Shown piece by piece: positions 55,730-64,000 of a DNA stretch of 64,000 bases. The position numbers and the translations under genes were made by a program. The first letter of the stretch is position 1, and each line of letters opens with the position of its first letter. The notes below the pieces were generated by a model. That model was given only the letters and a program-made list of their open reading frames with translations, had not been told where the DNA came from and searched no databases. Source of the stretch: Streptomyces canus (lineage in GTDB: Bacteria > Actinomycetota > Actinomycetes > Streptomycetales > Streptomycetaceae). The stretch is from positions 6,004,001-6,068,000 of the forward strand of contig NZ_JAUSYQ010000002.1 of assembly GCF_030816965.1 (NCBI RefSeq), written 5' to 3'.

Positions 55730-56606
55730 GGCAGGGGCTTTCGATCCACAGTCGGCCCGTAGCCGCCGTACGACCTTCCGAGCCACCCTCTTCCGCAACG
55801 AACTCCACATCACGTTCCGCCGCTGGCGAACCCTCGCCCTGCTGGCCGTACTCGCAGCGGTCCCGATCCTCGTAGGCATCGCGGTGAAGATCGAGACCGG
55901 CGACGGCTCCTCGACCGGCGCCGGAGGGGGAGGCGGCCCCGCCTTCATCTCGCAGATCACGAACAACGGCCTCTTCCTGGTCTTCACCGCCCTCGCCGCG
56001 ACCCTCCCCTTCTTCCTGCCGATGTCCATCGGCGTCATCGCGGGCGACGCGATCGCGGGCGAGGCCAACGCGGGCACCCTGCGCTATCTCCTGGTCGCGC
56101 CGGCGGGCCGCACCCGTCTGCTCCTCACCAAGTACACGACGGTGATGGCCTTCTGTCTGGTCGCCACCCTCGTGGTCGCGCTCTCGGCGCTGGCCGTAGG
56201 AGCCATCCTCTTCCCACTCGGGGACCTGACGACGATCTCCGGCACCCGGATCACCTTCGTGGAGGGCCTGGGAAGAGCCCTGTTGATCGCCCTGGTGGTG
56301 GCCGCGTCACTCACCGGCGTGGCGGCGCTGGGCCTGTTCATCTCGACACTCACCAACAGCGGCATCGCGGCGATGGCCACGACGGTCGGCCTGCTGATCA
56401 CGGTCCAGATCCTCGACCAGATCCCCCAGCTGCACGCGCTGCAGCCGTACTTCTTCTCCCACTACTGGCTGTCCTTCGCCGACCTCATGCGCGAACCGGT
56501 CTACTGGGACGACCTGGTGAAGAACCTCGGACTCCAGGCCCTGTACGCGGCGGTGTTCGGCTCGGCGGCGTGGGCGAGGTTCATGGCGAAGGACATCACG
56601 GCGTGA
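55716..56606 (+). CDS. ABC-2 type transporter permease
   Basis: 296 residues, six helices with a Gly-rich external loop GAGGGGGPA. The pattern AGDAIAGEANAGTLRYLLVAPAGRTRLLLTKY is a typical ABC-2 coupling helix. It partners with the preceding ATPase to export a lipid, peptide or drug; the LolA-like protein may accept the cargo. Its end overlaps the convergent FMN reductase gene by 11 bp. Confidence 0.93.
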   Translation: MSQVEAGAFDPQSARSRRTTFRATLFRNELHITFRRWRTLALLAVLAAVPILVGIAVKIETGDGSSTGAGGGGGPAFISQITNNGLFLVFTALAATLPFFLPMSIGVIAGDAIAGEANAGTLRYLLVAPAGRTRLLLTKYTTVMAFCLVATLVVALSALAVGAILFPLGDLTTISGTRITFVEGLGRALLIALVVAASLTGVAALGLFISTLTNSGIAAMATTVGLLITVQILDQIPQLHALQPYFFSHYWLSFADLMREPVYWDDLVKNLGLQALYAAVFGSAAWARFMAKDITA

Positions 56607-57186
56607 GCTGTTCACAGGGGAAGCGCGCGAGCGGCGCCTCCTGCGCGAAGAACGTCTTCGCGCGGGCGAGGGCATCGGTGTCCCTCAGCACGTCACCGGG
56701 CTTGCTGCCGTTGCCGAGCAGCACCCCGCCGAAGCGCATGCCCATGTACGCGGCCGAGTTGTTGAGGGTGCCGACCAGCGGGTCGGCGACCTCGAACTCC
56801 TGGTGGGCCAGCGCGGTGACGCCCCACAGCGTGCGCCCCGCCATGGTCGCCTTGAACTCGACGCCCGGTGTGCGCAGCCAGCCGGACCAGTGATCCAGGT
56901 AGCGCTTGACGTGGGCGGAGACCGAGTACCAGTACAGCGGGGAAGCGATCACGATGTCCGTCGCCGTGAGCGTGGCATCGAACAGCAGCGCCGTGTTGCC
57001 GATCGTCGGACGCACGTGGTCGGTGTCGTGGCGGAGGTCCTCGAAGTCGGGCATCGGATGCTCCGTGAGGTCGATCCACTGCTGCTCGACATCAGGGGGC
57101 AGTTGCTCGGCGGCCCGGCGGGCCAGCAGTTCGGTGTTGCCGTCGCTGCGGCTGCTGCCGAGCACGAACAGGAAACGGCGTGTCAT
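56596..57186 (-). CDS. NADPH-dependent FMN reductase / flavodoxin-fold oxidoreductase
   Basis: 196 residues from ATG 57186 with GAGGGAT upstream. Flavodoxin-like fold: FLFVLGSSRSDGNTELLARRA (phosphate loop), IVIASPLYWYSVSAHVKRYLDHW (FMN binding, SPxYWYxxS). It uses NAD(P)H to reduce flavin, quinone or azo compounds. A near-consensus promoter with an overlapping palindrome lies about 50 bp upstream, indicating tight control. A start at 57258 would run through that promoter and is rejected. Confidence 0.9.
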   Translation of the reverse strand: MTRRFLFVLGSSRSDGNTELLARRAAEQLPPDVEQQWIDLTEHPMPDFEDLRHDTDHVRPTIGNTALLFDATLTATDIVIASPLYWYSVSAHVKRYLDHWSGWLRTPGVEFKATMAGRTLWGVTALAHQEFEVADPLVGTLNNSAAYMGMRFGGVLLGNGSKPGDVLRDTDALARAKTFFAQEAPLARFPCEQLTP

Positions 57187-57233
57187 GGAGATCCCTCGGG
57201 TGATCGGCGATGATCGGCGTACGGTAAATACTC

Positions 57234-57256
57234 GCACATGCATTATATGCGTGCGC
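57234..57256. promoter_or_regulatory. Palindromic operator over the FMN reductase promoter
   Basis: Arms GCACATGCAT and ATGCGTGCGC match at eight of ten paired positions around TAT, covering the -10. It is 48 bp upstream of the reductase ATG. The regulator is unknown; HxlR or TetR types often control such reductases. Confidence 0.55.
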
Positions 57257-57269
57257 AATTACCTGTCCA
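57242..57269 (-). promoter_or_regulatory. Near-consensus promoter of the FMN reductase
   Basis: On the minus strand TGGACA (57264-57269), a 16-bp spacer and a perfect TATAAT (57242-57247), unusually strong for a streptomycete. It starts transcription about 45 bp before the gene. Confidence 0.72.
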
Positions 57270-57279
57270 GGGGTGAACC

Positions 57280-58560
57280 TCAGACGTACGCCTGTGCCGT
57301 CCGCGCCACCTCCAGCAGCAGCGCTTCGCCGCCGTGCCGGGCAACGAGTTGCAGTCCGACCGGGCAGCCGTCGGGGCCGAGGCCGGCCGGGAGGGAGAGC
57401 GCCGGGTGCCCGCTGAGGTTGAACGCCCAGGTGAGGGCGGTGGAGTAGCGCTCACCCGGGCCTTCGTGACCGTGCGGCGGATGGGGGGTGGTGGGCGTCA
57501 GCAGCAGGTCGGTGCGGTCGAAGAGGTCATGGAGGCGATCGTCGTTGGCGGCCCGGATCCGGTCGGCGTCCCGCAGGTCGGAGCCGGGGGTGCGCAGGGC
57601 GAGCCAGGCGGGGGCGGGGTCGTGCAGGCGGAGGGGGATGCGGGGCCGGGCCGGCCGTACGACACCGACGTCGGCCAGCCGCCCGGCCGCCGCGCGGGTG
57701 ATCCGGACGATGTCGGGGTCGGGGTCGGCGAAGCCGAGATCGGGGGACCAGAGGGCGGTGAAGGGAAGGTCGGCGGGGGATTCGGTGCGGTCCCCGTCGC
57801 CCTCGCCGTCCCTGTCCCTGTCCCTGTCCCTGTTCATGTGCCCGTTCCCTTCGCCGGAGATCGCATGCCAGTAGGCGGCCGCGTCGGCGGCGTGGCGGGC
57901 GAGGACGCCGGGGGCGGTGAGGCTCGGGCGGCCTGAGGCGGCGCGGAGGGAGCCGGAGTGGGTGATCGTGCGGTCGGTATCGGAATCCGAGTCGGTATCG
58001 GCGCCGGTGCCCCCGCGGCCGGAGTTCGTGGTCTTCAGGCCGATCACCCCGCACCACGCCGCCGGGATCCGTACCGACCCCGCCCCGTCGCTCCCCGTCG
58101 CCATCGGGACGAGTCCCGCGGCCACCGCGGCCGCGGAGCCCGCCGAGGAGCCGCCGGGGGTGCGGTCGGCGCGCCAGGGATTCACGGTACGGCCGTGGGC
58201 GCCCAGCCCCCAGGTCTGCCAGGCAGTTCCGGGACCGGGCACGGAGGTCGCGCCGACGGGTACGCATCCGGCCGCGAGGAGCTGTGCTGCGCCGCGCAGC
58301 CCGTGCCGCCCCTTCACCCCGAGCGGCACCCCGGCGAGCGGCGGCCGCTCACCCGCGTCGACACGGAGATCGACCTCGCGTGCCCGCCGCAGCCCCTCCT
58401 CCTCCCACACCTCGGCGAACGCGCACAGCCCCGGATCCACCCGCCGGATCCGCTCCAGGGCGGAGGCGACGACATCGACGGCCCGCAGCGAACGCGCACG
58501 TACCGCCGCAGCGATGTCCCGGGCGGAGAGGGAAGCCAGGCCGGAGTCGTCGGCCGTCAC
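57280..58560 (-). CDS. Amidase (amidase signature family) with Asp/Arg simple-repeat inserts
   Basis: 426 residues. Catalytic triad: Lys83 ([11 protein letters not shown]), cis-Ser138 or 139 ([15 protein letters not shown]) and nucleophile Ser162 ([12 protein letters not shown]). The usual VKD is VKG here, a conservative oddity. Two low-complexity inserts interrupt the core, an Asp/Ser/Thr run near 185-200 and an Asp-Arg repeat near 245-260 that is encoded by four tandem CCCTGT units. The body is shorter than the typical 450-500. It hydrolyses an amide of unknown structure. The start codon overlaps the stop of the upstream P-loop gene, so they are cotranslated. Confidence 0.86.
   Translation of the reverse strand: MTADDSGLASLSARDIAAAVRARSLRAVDVVASALERIRRVDPGLCAFAEVWEEEGLRRAREVDLRVDAGERPPLAGVPLGVKGRHGLRGAAQLLAAGCVPVGATSVPGPGTAWQTWGLGAHGRTVNPWRADRTPGGSSAGSAAAVAAGLVPMATGSDGAGSVRIPAAWCGVIGLKTTNSGRGGTGADTDSDSDTDRTITHSGSLRAASGRPSLTAPGVLARHAADAAAYWHAISGEGNGHMNRDRDRDRDGEGDGDRTESPADLPFTALWSPDLGFADPDPDIVRITRAAAGRLADVGVVRPARPRIPLRLHDPAPAWLALRTPGSDLRDADRIRAANDDRLHDLFDRTDLLLTPTTPHPPHGHEGPGERYSTALTWAFNLSGHPALSLPAGLGPDGCPVGLQLVARHGGEALLLEVARTAQAYV
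57810..57833 (-). repeat. Hexanucleotide tandem repeat within the amidase gene
   Basis: Four uninterrupted CCCTGT units encode an Asp-Arg dipeptide run. The six-base unit keeps the frame, so length variation changes only the insert. Confidence 0.9.
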
Positions 58561-59045
58561 GGGGCGGCCCGGGTGAGCCGGGCCAGCGCCTCGGTCCCGC
58601 GAGGCGGGGTTCCGTTCAGGTCACCGAGGCGCCACGCGGGGACCCAGGGCACGCGGTACACGTCCAGCGTGGACTCGATCTCCTTGAGCCGCTGGGCGAG
58701 CGGGCGCGGGAGCCGGCCCGGGGCGTCCGCGACGAGGACGACGGCGTCGAGGTCGAGCCCGGGCGGGTGTTCCCCGCGCCGGAAGAGCTCCAGGCCGCGG
58801 CGGGCGGCGAGCAGCCCCGCGGCGTGCGTACGGGCGACGAGCAGGACGGAGGTCGGATCACCGGCGCCCGGCCAGGCACGTCCGCTGTCGTGGCCGCCGT
58901 AGACGGCGGCCAGGGTGGAGACGCCGGCGCCGCCATGGGTGCCGACCCACGCGAACCGCCTCCCGTGCGGGGCCACCGGCCCCCGGATCCAGATCTCCGG
59001 CCCCTGCTGCACACGCTCCACCTCTCGCCGCACGTCGGTCCGCAT
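58557..59045 (-). CDS. Small P-loop-like (ParA/TadZ-like) protein, function unknown
   Basis: 162 residues. [19 protein letters not shown] (about 33-51) is a deviant Walker A of the ParA/MinD kind, lacking the signature Lys in GKGGxGKT (it has GGAGVST). [22 protein letters not shown] and [15 protein letters not shown] resemble the following switch strands. I do not recognise the family with confidence; homologues of this look are common in streptomycetes beside TPR-like proteins. It is divergent from such a gene at 59175 and overlaps the amidase start by four bases. Confidence 0.7.
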   Translation of the reverse strand: MRTDVRREVERVQQGPEIWIRGPVAPHGRRFAWVGTHGGAGVSTLAAVYGGHDSGRAWPGAGDPTSVLLVARTHAAGLLAARRGLELFRRGEHPPGLDLDAVVLVADAPGRLPRPLAQRLKEIESTLDVYRVPWVPAWRLGDLNGTPPRGTEALARLTRAAP

Positions 59046-59174
59046 GCCCGCGCCCCGACCCTGTCATCCCACTCGCCCTCCACCTGCTGGGACAGGCCTG
59101 TGACATCACGGTGACGTGAGAACCGGGGGCGAGCGGCGAGACTCGACAGTACGTGCACGACCGTGAGGGATGAG

Positions 59175-60623
59175 ATGTCTCGACTCAGCCGCGAAAAGAA
59201 GCGGGACCAGCAGCGGGGGGCGACCCCGATCGACGTCCGCGTCCCCCTGACGGGTGAGTCCGCGACGGTGGCCGGAACACCGGTCACCGCACCGCCCGGC
59301 GAGGAACTCCACCAGACCGTTCTGACCCACCTCCACCATCTCGCCCGCACCGGCGGCCACCCCGTCCACGCCACGATCCACGACGCCCGCATCGGGTACG
59401 TGATCCCGCTGGAAGTCACGACGGACGGCTCCAGCCGCTTCACCGCGGAGCCGGTTCGGATGGCTCCGCCGGAGAGTCCGCCGTCCGCCGGGCACGAGCA
59501 GTCCGCGGAGAAGCCCTGGCCGTCCGCAGGCGCTGCCCCGCACGAGGAGACCTCGCATCTCCCGCAGCCACTCGACGAGCCCACGGGGGACCCGGCTCCC
59601 ACGTTCCGGCTGCGCAACGTGCCCGAGCCGCAGCCGGCGGACGGCGAACCGTCCCCGACCCAGGTCCTACGACAGCTGCCGCACCCTCGGCACACCGACC
59701 CGGCTCCGGCTCAGCCCCCGGGGACGGTCGCACCCCCGACGGGCGAGTTCGGCCCGCCCCCCGTCATGGACGCGAGCCCCGCCTCGACCCCCGCCCCGCT
59801 GTCACCGACCGACTTCGCCTACGCCCCCAGGCCCCTGCCGCAGCCCGGCCCCGCTCCGACACCGGTCGCGCCGCTGTCGGACGCCGTCCCGACTCCCATA
59901 CCGCCGCCGTCGGACACAGTCCCCGCCCCCCAGCCGCCAAGCGACTCGGCGCCGGCGCCCGCGATCGAGCCCAGGCCCTTGCCCTCGGCCGGTTTCGCCG
60001 CTGTGCCGCAGCCGCTCCCGTCGGCCTCGCCCGCCCCTCGTCCCACCGCCCCGCTCATCGATTCCGTCCCCCTCCTGGACGACCCCGGCCCCAAGCCGAC
60101 CCCCGTGCGAGGGTTCGACGCCGTGGCCGAGGCCGTACTGGGGGAGGGGCTGGTGATGGAGGACAACGCCGTTCTCGCGGAACCCGTCGGGCGGATCAGT
60201 GAGGCGGTGCGGGAAGGGCGGACGGACGTTGCCGCCGAGTTGGCCGAGCGGGTGGTCGGCGAGGCGTCCGAGACCTTGGGCGCCGAGCATCCCGATGTGC
60301 TGCGGGTGCGTGAACTCGCCGCCTACATCGCCTACTTGGGCGGCGAGCCGGTCCGCGCCGCGAAGATCTCCCTCGACCTGGCCGACATCCATCACCGCGC
60401 CGGAGACGCCGAGGCGGCCTACGGCAACGTACAGAGCGCGGCCACCGCGTGGAAGGCCGTACGGGATCCGCTGCGGGGCCTGGAACTCGGTCGCGACCTG
60501 CTCACTCTGTGGACGGACCTGGCCGCCGGAGAAGGCCCGGCGGCCGAGGACCCCGACAAGCTGGAGTCGGCCCGCGCCCGCATGCTCCGCCTCGCGGAAC
60601 GCGCACGGAACGCCGGCCAGTAG
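59175..60623 (+). CDS. Proline-rich protein with C-terminal TPR-like helices, function unknown
   Basis: 482 residues from ATG 59175. Residues 1-95 form a small conserved-looking domain (TPIDVRVPLTGESATVAG, VLTHLHHLARTGGHPVHATI, YVIPLEVTTDGSSRF). Residues 95-310 are Pro/Ala/Ser-rich and probably disordered with repeated PLPxxxPAP motifs. The final 170 residues are helical with a TPR look (LGAEHPDVLRVRELAAYIAY, RAAKISLDLADIHHRAGD, AYGNVQSAATAWKAV). No signal peptide. It is divergent from the P-loop protein, sharing a 129-bp region, and the pair may work together. Function not known. Confidence 0.75.
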   Translation: MSRLSREKKRDQQRGATPIDVRVPLTGESATVAGTPVTAPPGEELHQTVLTHLHHLARTGGHPVHATIHDARIGYVIPLEVTTDGSSRFTAEPVRMAPPESPPSAGHEQSAEKPWPSAGAAPHEETSHLPQPLDEPTGDPAPTFRLRNVPEPQPADGEPSPTQVLRQLPHPRHTDPAPAQPPGTVAPPTGEFGPPPVMDASPASTPAPLSPTDFAYAPRPLPQPGPAPTPVAPLSDAVPTPIPPPSDTVPAPQPPSDSAPAPAIEPRPLPSAGFAAVPQPLPSASPAPRPTAPLIDSVPLLDDPGPKPTPVRGFDAVAEAVLGEGLVMEDNAVLAEPVGRISEAVREGRTDVAAELAERVVGEASETLGAEHPDVLRVRELAAYIAYLGGEPVRAAKISLDLADIHHRAGDAEAAYGNVQSAATAWKAVRDPLRGLELGRDLLTLWTDLAAGEGPAAEDPDKLESARARMLRLAERARNAGQ

Positions 60624-60632
60624 CCCGCGAAG

Positions 60633-61670
<1,038 letters not shown>

Positions 61671-61734
61671 TCATCGTCAAGGGCGCAATCCGGTCACGCC
61701 CCTTCGCACAACGGACCCCGTGGATCGCGTGGGC

Positions 61735-62202
61735 TCATTGCACGCAGAACTCGTTTCCCTCCGGATCCGCCATCACCACCCATTCGCCGCCCTGCTCCTT
61801 CACCTCCCGCAGCACGCTCGCCCCGAGCTCCGTCAGCCGCTCGACCTCGGCCGCCCGCTGTCCGTCGCCGGCGTGCACGTCGAGATGGAGCCGGTTCTTG
61901 ACGGTCTTCGCCTCCGGCACCCGCTGGAACAGCAGCCGCCGGCCGAGACCCGTGCCGCTGTCCTTGTCGTACGGGTCGTCGGGGTGCCGTACGGCGATCA
62001 GGTCCCGGAAGGCGAGGCGCGCGTGGTACTCGACGGTGGCCTCGCGCGGCAGCGCGCCGAGTTCCAGCAGCCGCTGGATGAGCGCGTCGTTGTCCTCGGT
62101 CACGTAGTGCAGAGCGGCGGCCCAGAAGTCGGCCTGGGCGTGCGGGTCGCCGGCGTCGACGACCAGTTTCCAGTGCAGAGGTGCGGGTGTGGTCTGCGTC
62201 AT
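61735..62202 (-). CDS. VOC (glyoxalase/dioxygenase-fold) family protein
   Basis: 155 residues. Two beta-alpha-beta-beta-beta modules: LHWKLVVDAGDPHAQADFWAAAL near the start and LHLDVHAGDGQRAAEVERLTELGASVL later, ending VMADPEGNEFCVQ, the VOC terminal strand with the metal-type Glu. Homologues act in bleomycin-type resistance, isomerisation or ring cleavage. The HxlR gene is 38 bp upstream on the same strand, so they form an operon. The substrate is unknown. Confidence 0.87.
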   Translation of the reverse strand: MTQTTPAPLHWKLVVDAGDPHAQADFWAAALHYVTEDNDALIQRLLELGALPREATVEYHARLAFRDLIAVRHPDDPYDKDSGTGLGRRLLFQRVPEAKTVKNRLHLDVHAGDGQRAAEVERLTELGASVLREVKEQGGEWVVMADPEGNEFCVQ

Positions 62203-62240
62203 GGAGCCACTTATAGCCGCGAATGAGGTCCCGGAGTGTC

Positions 62241-62693
62241 CTAAACGGCTTTCACCGCTCGCCGGTCGTAGGCCTCCCGGGCCACCGCGATCTCCTCCTG
62301 GTGCGCCTCGGTCCAGGTCACCAGCGAGCGGATCGTCGCGTGCAGGGTGCCGCCGAGCTCAGTCAGCTCGTACTCCACCCGGGGCGGTACGACCGGATGG
62401 ACCGTCCGCTTCACCAGCCCGTCCCGCTCCAGAGAACGCAGCGTCACCGTCAGCATCCGCTGACTGACCCCGTCGATCTCCCGGCGCAGCTCGGTGAAGC
62501 GCAGCCGCCGGTTCTCCAGCAGGGCGATGACAAGAAGGGACCACTTGTCGGCGACCCGGTCGAGGATCTGCCGTACCTGGCAGTCCTCGCGGGTGTCCCA
62601 CTGGAAGGGGTCGGTGTCCCCTTGGAAGGGGGCGGGGTCGCCGTGGTCGGTACCCGCGCAGTGACTCGGTGACTTCGAAGTGCCTTCTTCCAT
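62241..62693 (-). CDS. HxlR family winged-helix regulator
   Basis: 150 residues. The HxlR domain (38-130) has the classic CQVRQILDRVADKWSLLVIALLENRRLRFTELRREIDGVSQRMLTVTLRSLERDGLV core and Cys38, which in some family members senses oxidants or aldehydes. The N-terminal 35 residues are acidic and variable. It is divergent from an MFS transporter; the 89-bp region between contains an inverted repeat likely bound by it. The VOC gene downstream is probably cotranscribed. Confidence 0.93.
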   Translation of the reverse strand: MEEGTSKSPSHCAGTDHGDPAPFQGDTDPFQWDTREDCQVRQILDRVADKWSLLVIALLENRRLRFTELRREIDGVSQRMLTVTLRSLERDGLVKRTVHPVVPPRVEYELTELGGTLHATIRSLVTWTEAHQEEIAVAREAYDRRAVKAV

Positions 62694-62716
62694 GTCCGTC
62701 GATGCTGCCGGAGGCT

Positions 62717-62764
62717 GGGGGTGGTTACAAGAGGGAACCGACCCTCAGTCGAGTAACTCCCCCC
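62717..62764. promoter_or_regulatory. Inverted repeat between hxlR-type and MFS genes
   Basis: GGGGGTGGTTAC (62717-62728) and GTAACTCCCCCC (62753-62764) face each other across 24 bases, with GTTAC/GTAAC as the cores. Two-helical-turn spacing suits an HxlR dimer pair. Candidate operator for both divergent genes. Confidence 0.6.
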
Positions 62765-62782
62765 TACCTACGGAGTGTTGCC

Positions 62783-64000
62783 ATGGGCGCACGCGCCTGG
62801 GCGCTGTTGCTCGTCCTCTGCGGAACGATCTTCCTGGAGGGCGCCGACATCGCGATGATGGCCGTCGCGATCCCCTCGATCCGGTCCGATCTGGGACTCG
62901 CGACCGACACCGCGGCCTGGGTGATGAGCGCCTACGTGCTCGGCTACGCCGGCTTCACCCTCCTCGGTGGCCGCGCGGCCGACCTGCTGGGCCGCCGCCG
63001 GATGTTACTGCTCTGGCTGACGGTCTTCCTCGCCTTCTCCGGCCTCGGCGGTCTCGCGACCGAGGGCTGGATGCTGGTGGTCGCCCGCTTCGTCACCGGC
63101 GTCTCCGCCGCCTTCATGACCCCGGCCGCGCTGTCCCTGATCACCACGTCGTACGAGGAGGGCCCGCAGCGCAACAAGGCCCTGCTGGTCTTCGCCGGTA
63201 CCGCCGCCGGCGGCTTCTCCCTCGGCCTGGTGATCGGCGGCCTGCTCACCGCGCTCGGCTGGCGCTGGGTGTTCTTCGCGCCGGTGCTGATGGCCGCCGC
63301 CCTGCTCCTCGCGGCCTTCCGGCTGATCCCGCGCCGGCCCGGCCCGCCGCCGACCGGGCACGGCTTCGACCTGCTCGGTGCCCTGACCGCCGCCGGCGCC
63401 ATGCTGCTGGCCGCCTACACCGTCGTACGCCTGGAACACGGCCTGGACGCGTGGCGGTCGACGACGGCGTCCGCTCTCGGGGCGCTGCTGCTCGGGGCCG
63501 CCTTCGTCGGCGTGGAACGCCGGGCCGCGAACCCCCTGGTCCGGCTCGGGATCCTGCGCACGGGACCGGTCGTACGGGCCGACCTCGGGGCGCTGCTGTT
63601 CGTCGGGGCCTTCTTCGGCTTCCAGTTCGTGGTGACGCTCTATCTCCAGGAACTGCGTGGCTGGTCCTCGGTGCAGACCTCGATCGCCCTGGTGATCATG
63701 GGCTGTGACGCGGTGCTCGCGCCCACGCTCACCCCGCGGCTGGTCGCCCGCTTCGGCAACGTCCGCGTGATCGTCGGCGGCTTCCTGCTGGCGGTGCTCG
63801 CCTACGGCCTCTTCCTGCCGGTCGGCATGGACTGGCCCTACCTGGCGATGTTCCCGACGCTGATCATCGCGGGCACCGCCTTCGCGCTGGCGTACGGGCC
63901 GCTGACGATCGCGGCGACGGACGGGGTGGCCGAGTCCGAACAGGGCCTGGCGGGCGGGCTGCTGCACACGGCGACACAGTTCGGCTCGGCGATCGGTATC
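62783..64000 (+). CDS. MFS transporter (DHA2 type, 3' truncated) with a TTA codon
   Basis: 406 codons visible; it runs off the window. Signatures: LEGADIAMMAVAIPSIRSDL (helix 1), SAYVLGYAGFTLLGGRAADLLGRRRM (motif A), FVTGVSAAFMTPAALSLITT and GTAAGGFSLGLVIGGLLTALGWRWVFF (motif C). The 14-helix DHA2 drug/proton antiporters have this pattern. Codon 75 (63005-63007) is TTA, so translation should need the bldA tRNA. Control is probably by the divergent HxlR regulator. It likely exports a toxic or antibiotic compound, substrate unknown. Confidence 0.9.
   Translation, partial: MGARAWALLLVLCGTIFLEGADIAMMAVAIPSIRSDLGLATDTAAWVMSAYVLGYAGFTLLGGRAADLLGRRRMLLLWLTVFLAFSGLGGLATEGWMLVVARFVTGVSAAFMTPAALSLITTSYEEGPQRNKALLVFAGTAAGGFSLGLVIGGLLTALGWRWVFFAPVLMAAALLLAAFRLIPRRPGPPPTGHGFDLLGALTAAGAMLLAAYTVVRLEHGLDAWRSTTASALGALLLGAAFVGVERRAANPLVRLGILRTGPVVRADLGALLFVGAFFGFQFVVTLYLQELRGWSSVQTSIALVIMGCDAVLAPTLTPRLVARFGNVRVIVGGFLLAVLAYGLFLPVGMDWPYLAMFPTLIIAGTAFALAYGPLTIAATDGVAESEQGLAGGLLHTATQFGSAIGI

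Overview
The window is about 71% G+C chromosomal DNA with extreme third-position GC, many 4-base or 1-base start/stop overlaps, GTG starts, rare TTA codons and actinobacterial regulatory signals (Rex operator, ydaO-type c-di-AMP leader, CUT1 transporters without their own ATPase). Gene order and protein sequences point to a Streptomyces species. No integrase, transposase, tRNA, rRNA or CRISPR array was recognised, so this looks like core chromosome with accessory metabolic insertions rather than a mobile island.

Layout. 1-2724: end of a processive family-2 glycosyltransferase, an acyltransferase-3 membrane protein and demethylmenaquinone methyltransferase (menG/ubiE), translationally coupled. 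2770-8687: PASTA protein, GNAT, a geranylgeranyl-reductase-family flavoprotein (candidate menaquinone side-chain reductase), a tiny membrane peptide, peptide deformylase, a TTA-containing exported FAD oxidoreductase and an NlpC/P60 hydrolase. 9422-25494: complete 14-gene NADH dehydrogenase I operon nuoA-N, preceded by a clear Rex operator and closed by a 16-bp-stem terminator. 25829-27835: RecQ helicase. 27893-34781: six-gene operon on the minus strand (GntR regulator, AprB-like ferredoxin, substrate-binding lipoprotein with a NosL-like tail, permease, ATPase, AprA-like flavoprotein fused to HEAT repeats). 34960-40544: orphan M56 peptidase, fumarylacetoacetase, ATP-grasp ligase plus FAD oxidoreductase pair, small lipoprotein. 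40669-46445: galactan-utilisation locus (GH53 endogalactanase, CUT1 transporter, LacI regulator) with a perfect pair of inverted operators. 46744-52009: HAD phosphatase, SLT-type muralytic enzyme behind a c-di-AMP riboswitch, X-Pro-type peptidase and POT peptide transporter. 52219-56606: long-chain polyprenyl diphosphate synthase and a LolA-like protein with an ABC-2 exporter. 56596-64000: FMN reductase, amidase, a P-loop/TPR pair, secreted M28 aminopeptidase, VOC protein, HxlR regulator and a truncated MFS transporter.

How the genes work together. MenG, the geranylgeranyl reductase homologue and the polyprenyl synthase all act, or plausibly act, on menaquinone, the electron acceptor of the Nuo complex between them; Rex would match nuo transcription to the NADH/NAD ratio. 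The locus most likely to hold an undescribed system is 27893-34781: a sulfonate/nitrate-type importer joined to an AprA/AprB-like redox pair, with two unusual domain fusions. Its substrate cannot be read from sequence.

Limits: all family assignments come from reading motifs by eye; no database search was run, and starts are inferred from overlaps, Shine-Dalgarno spacing and signal peptides.
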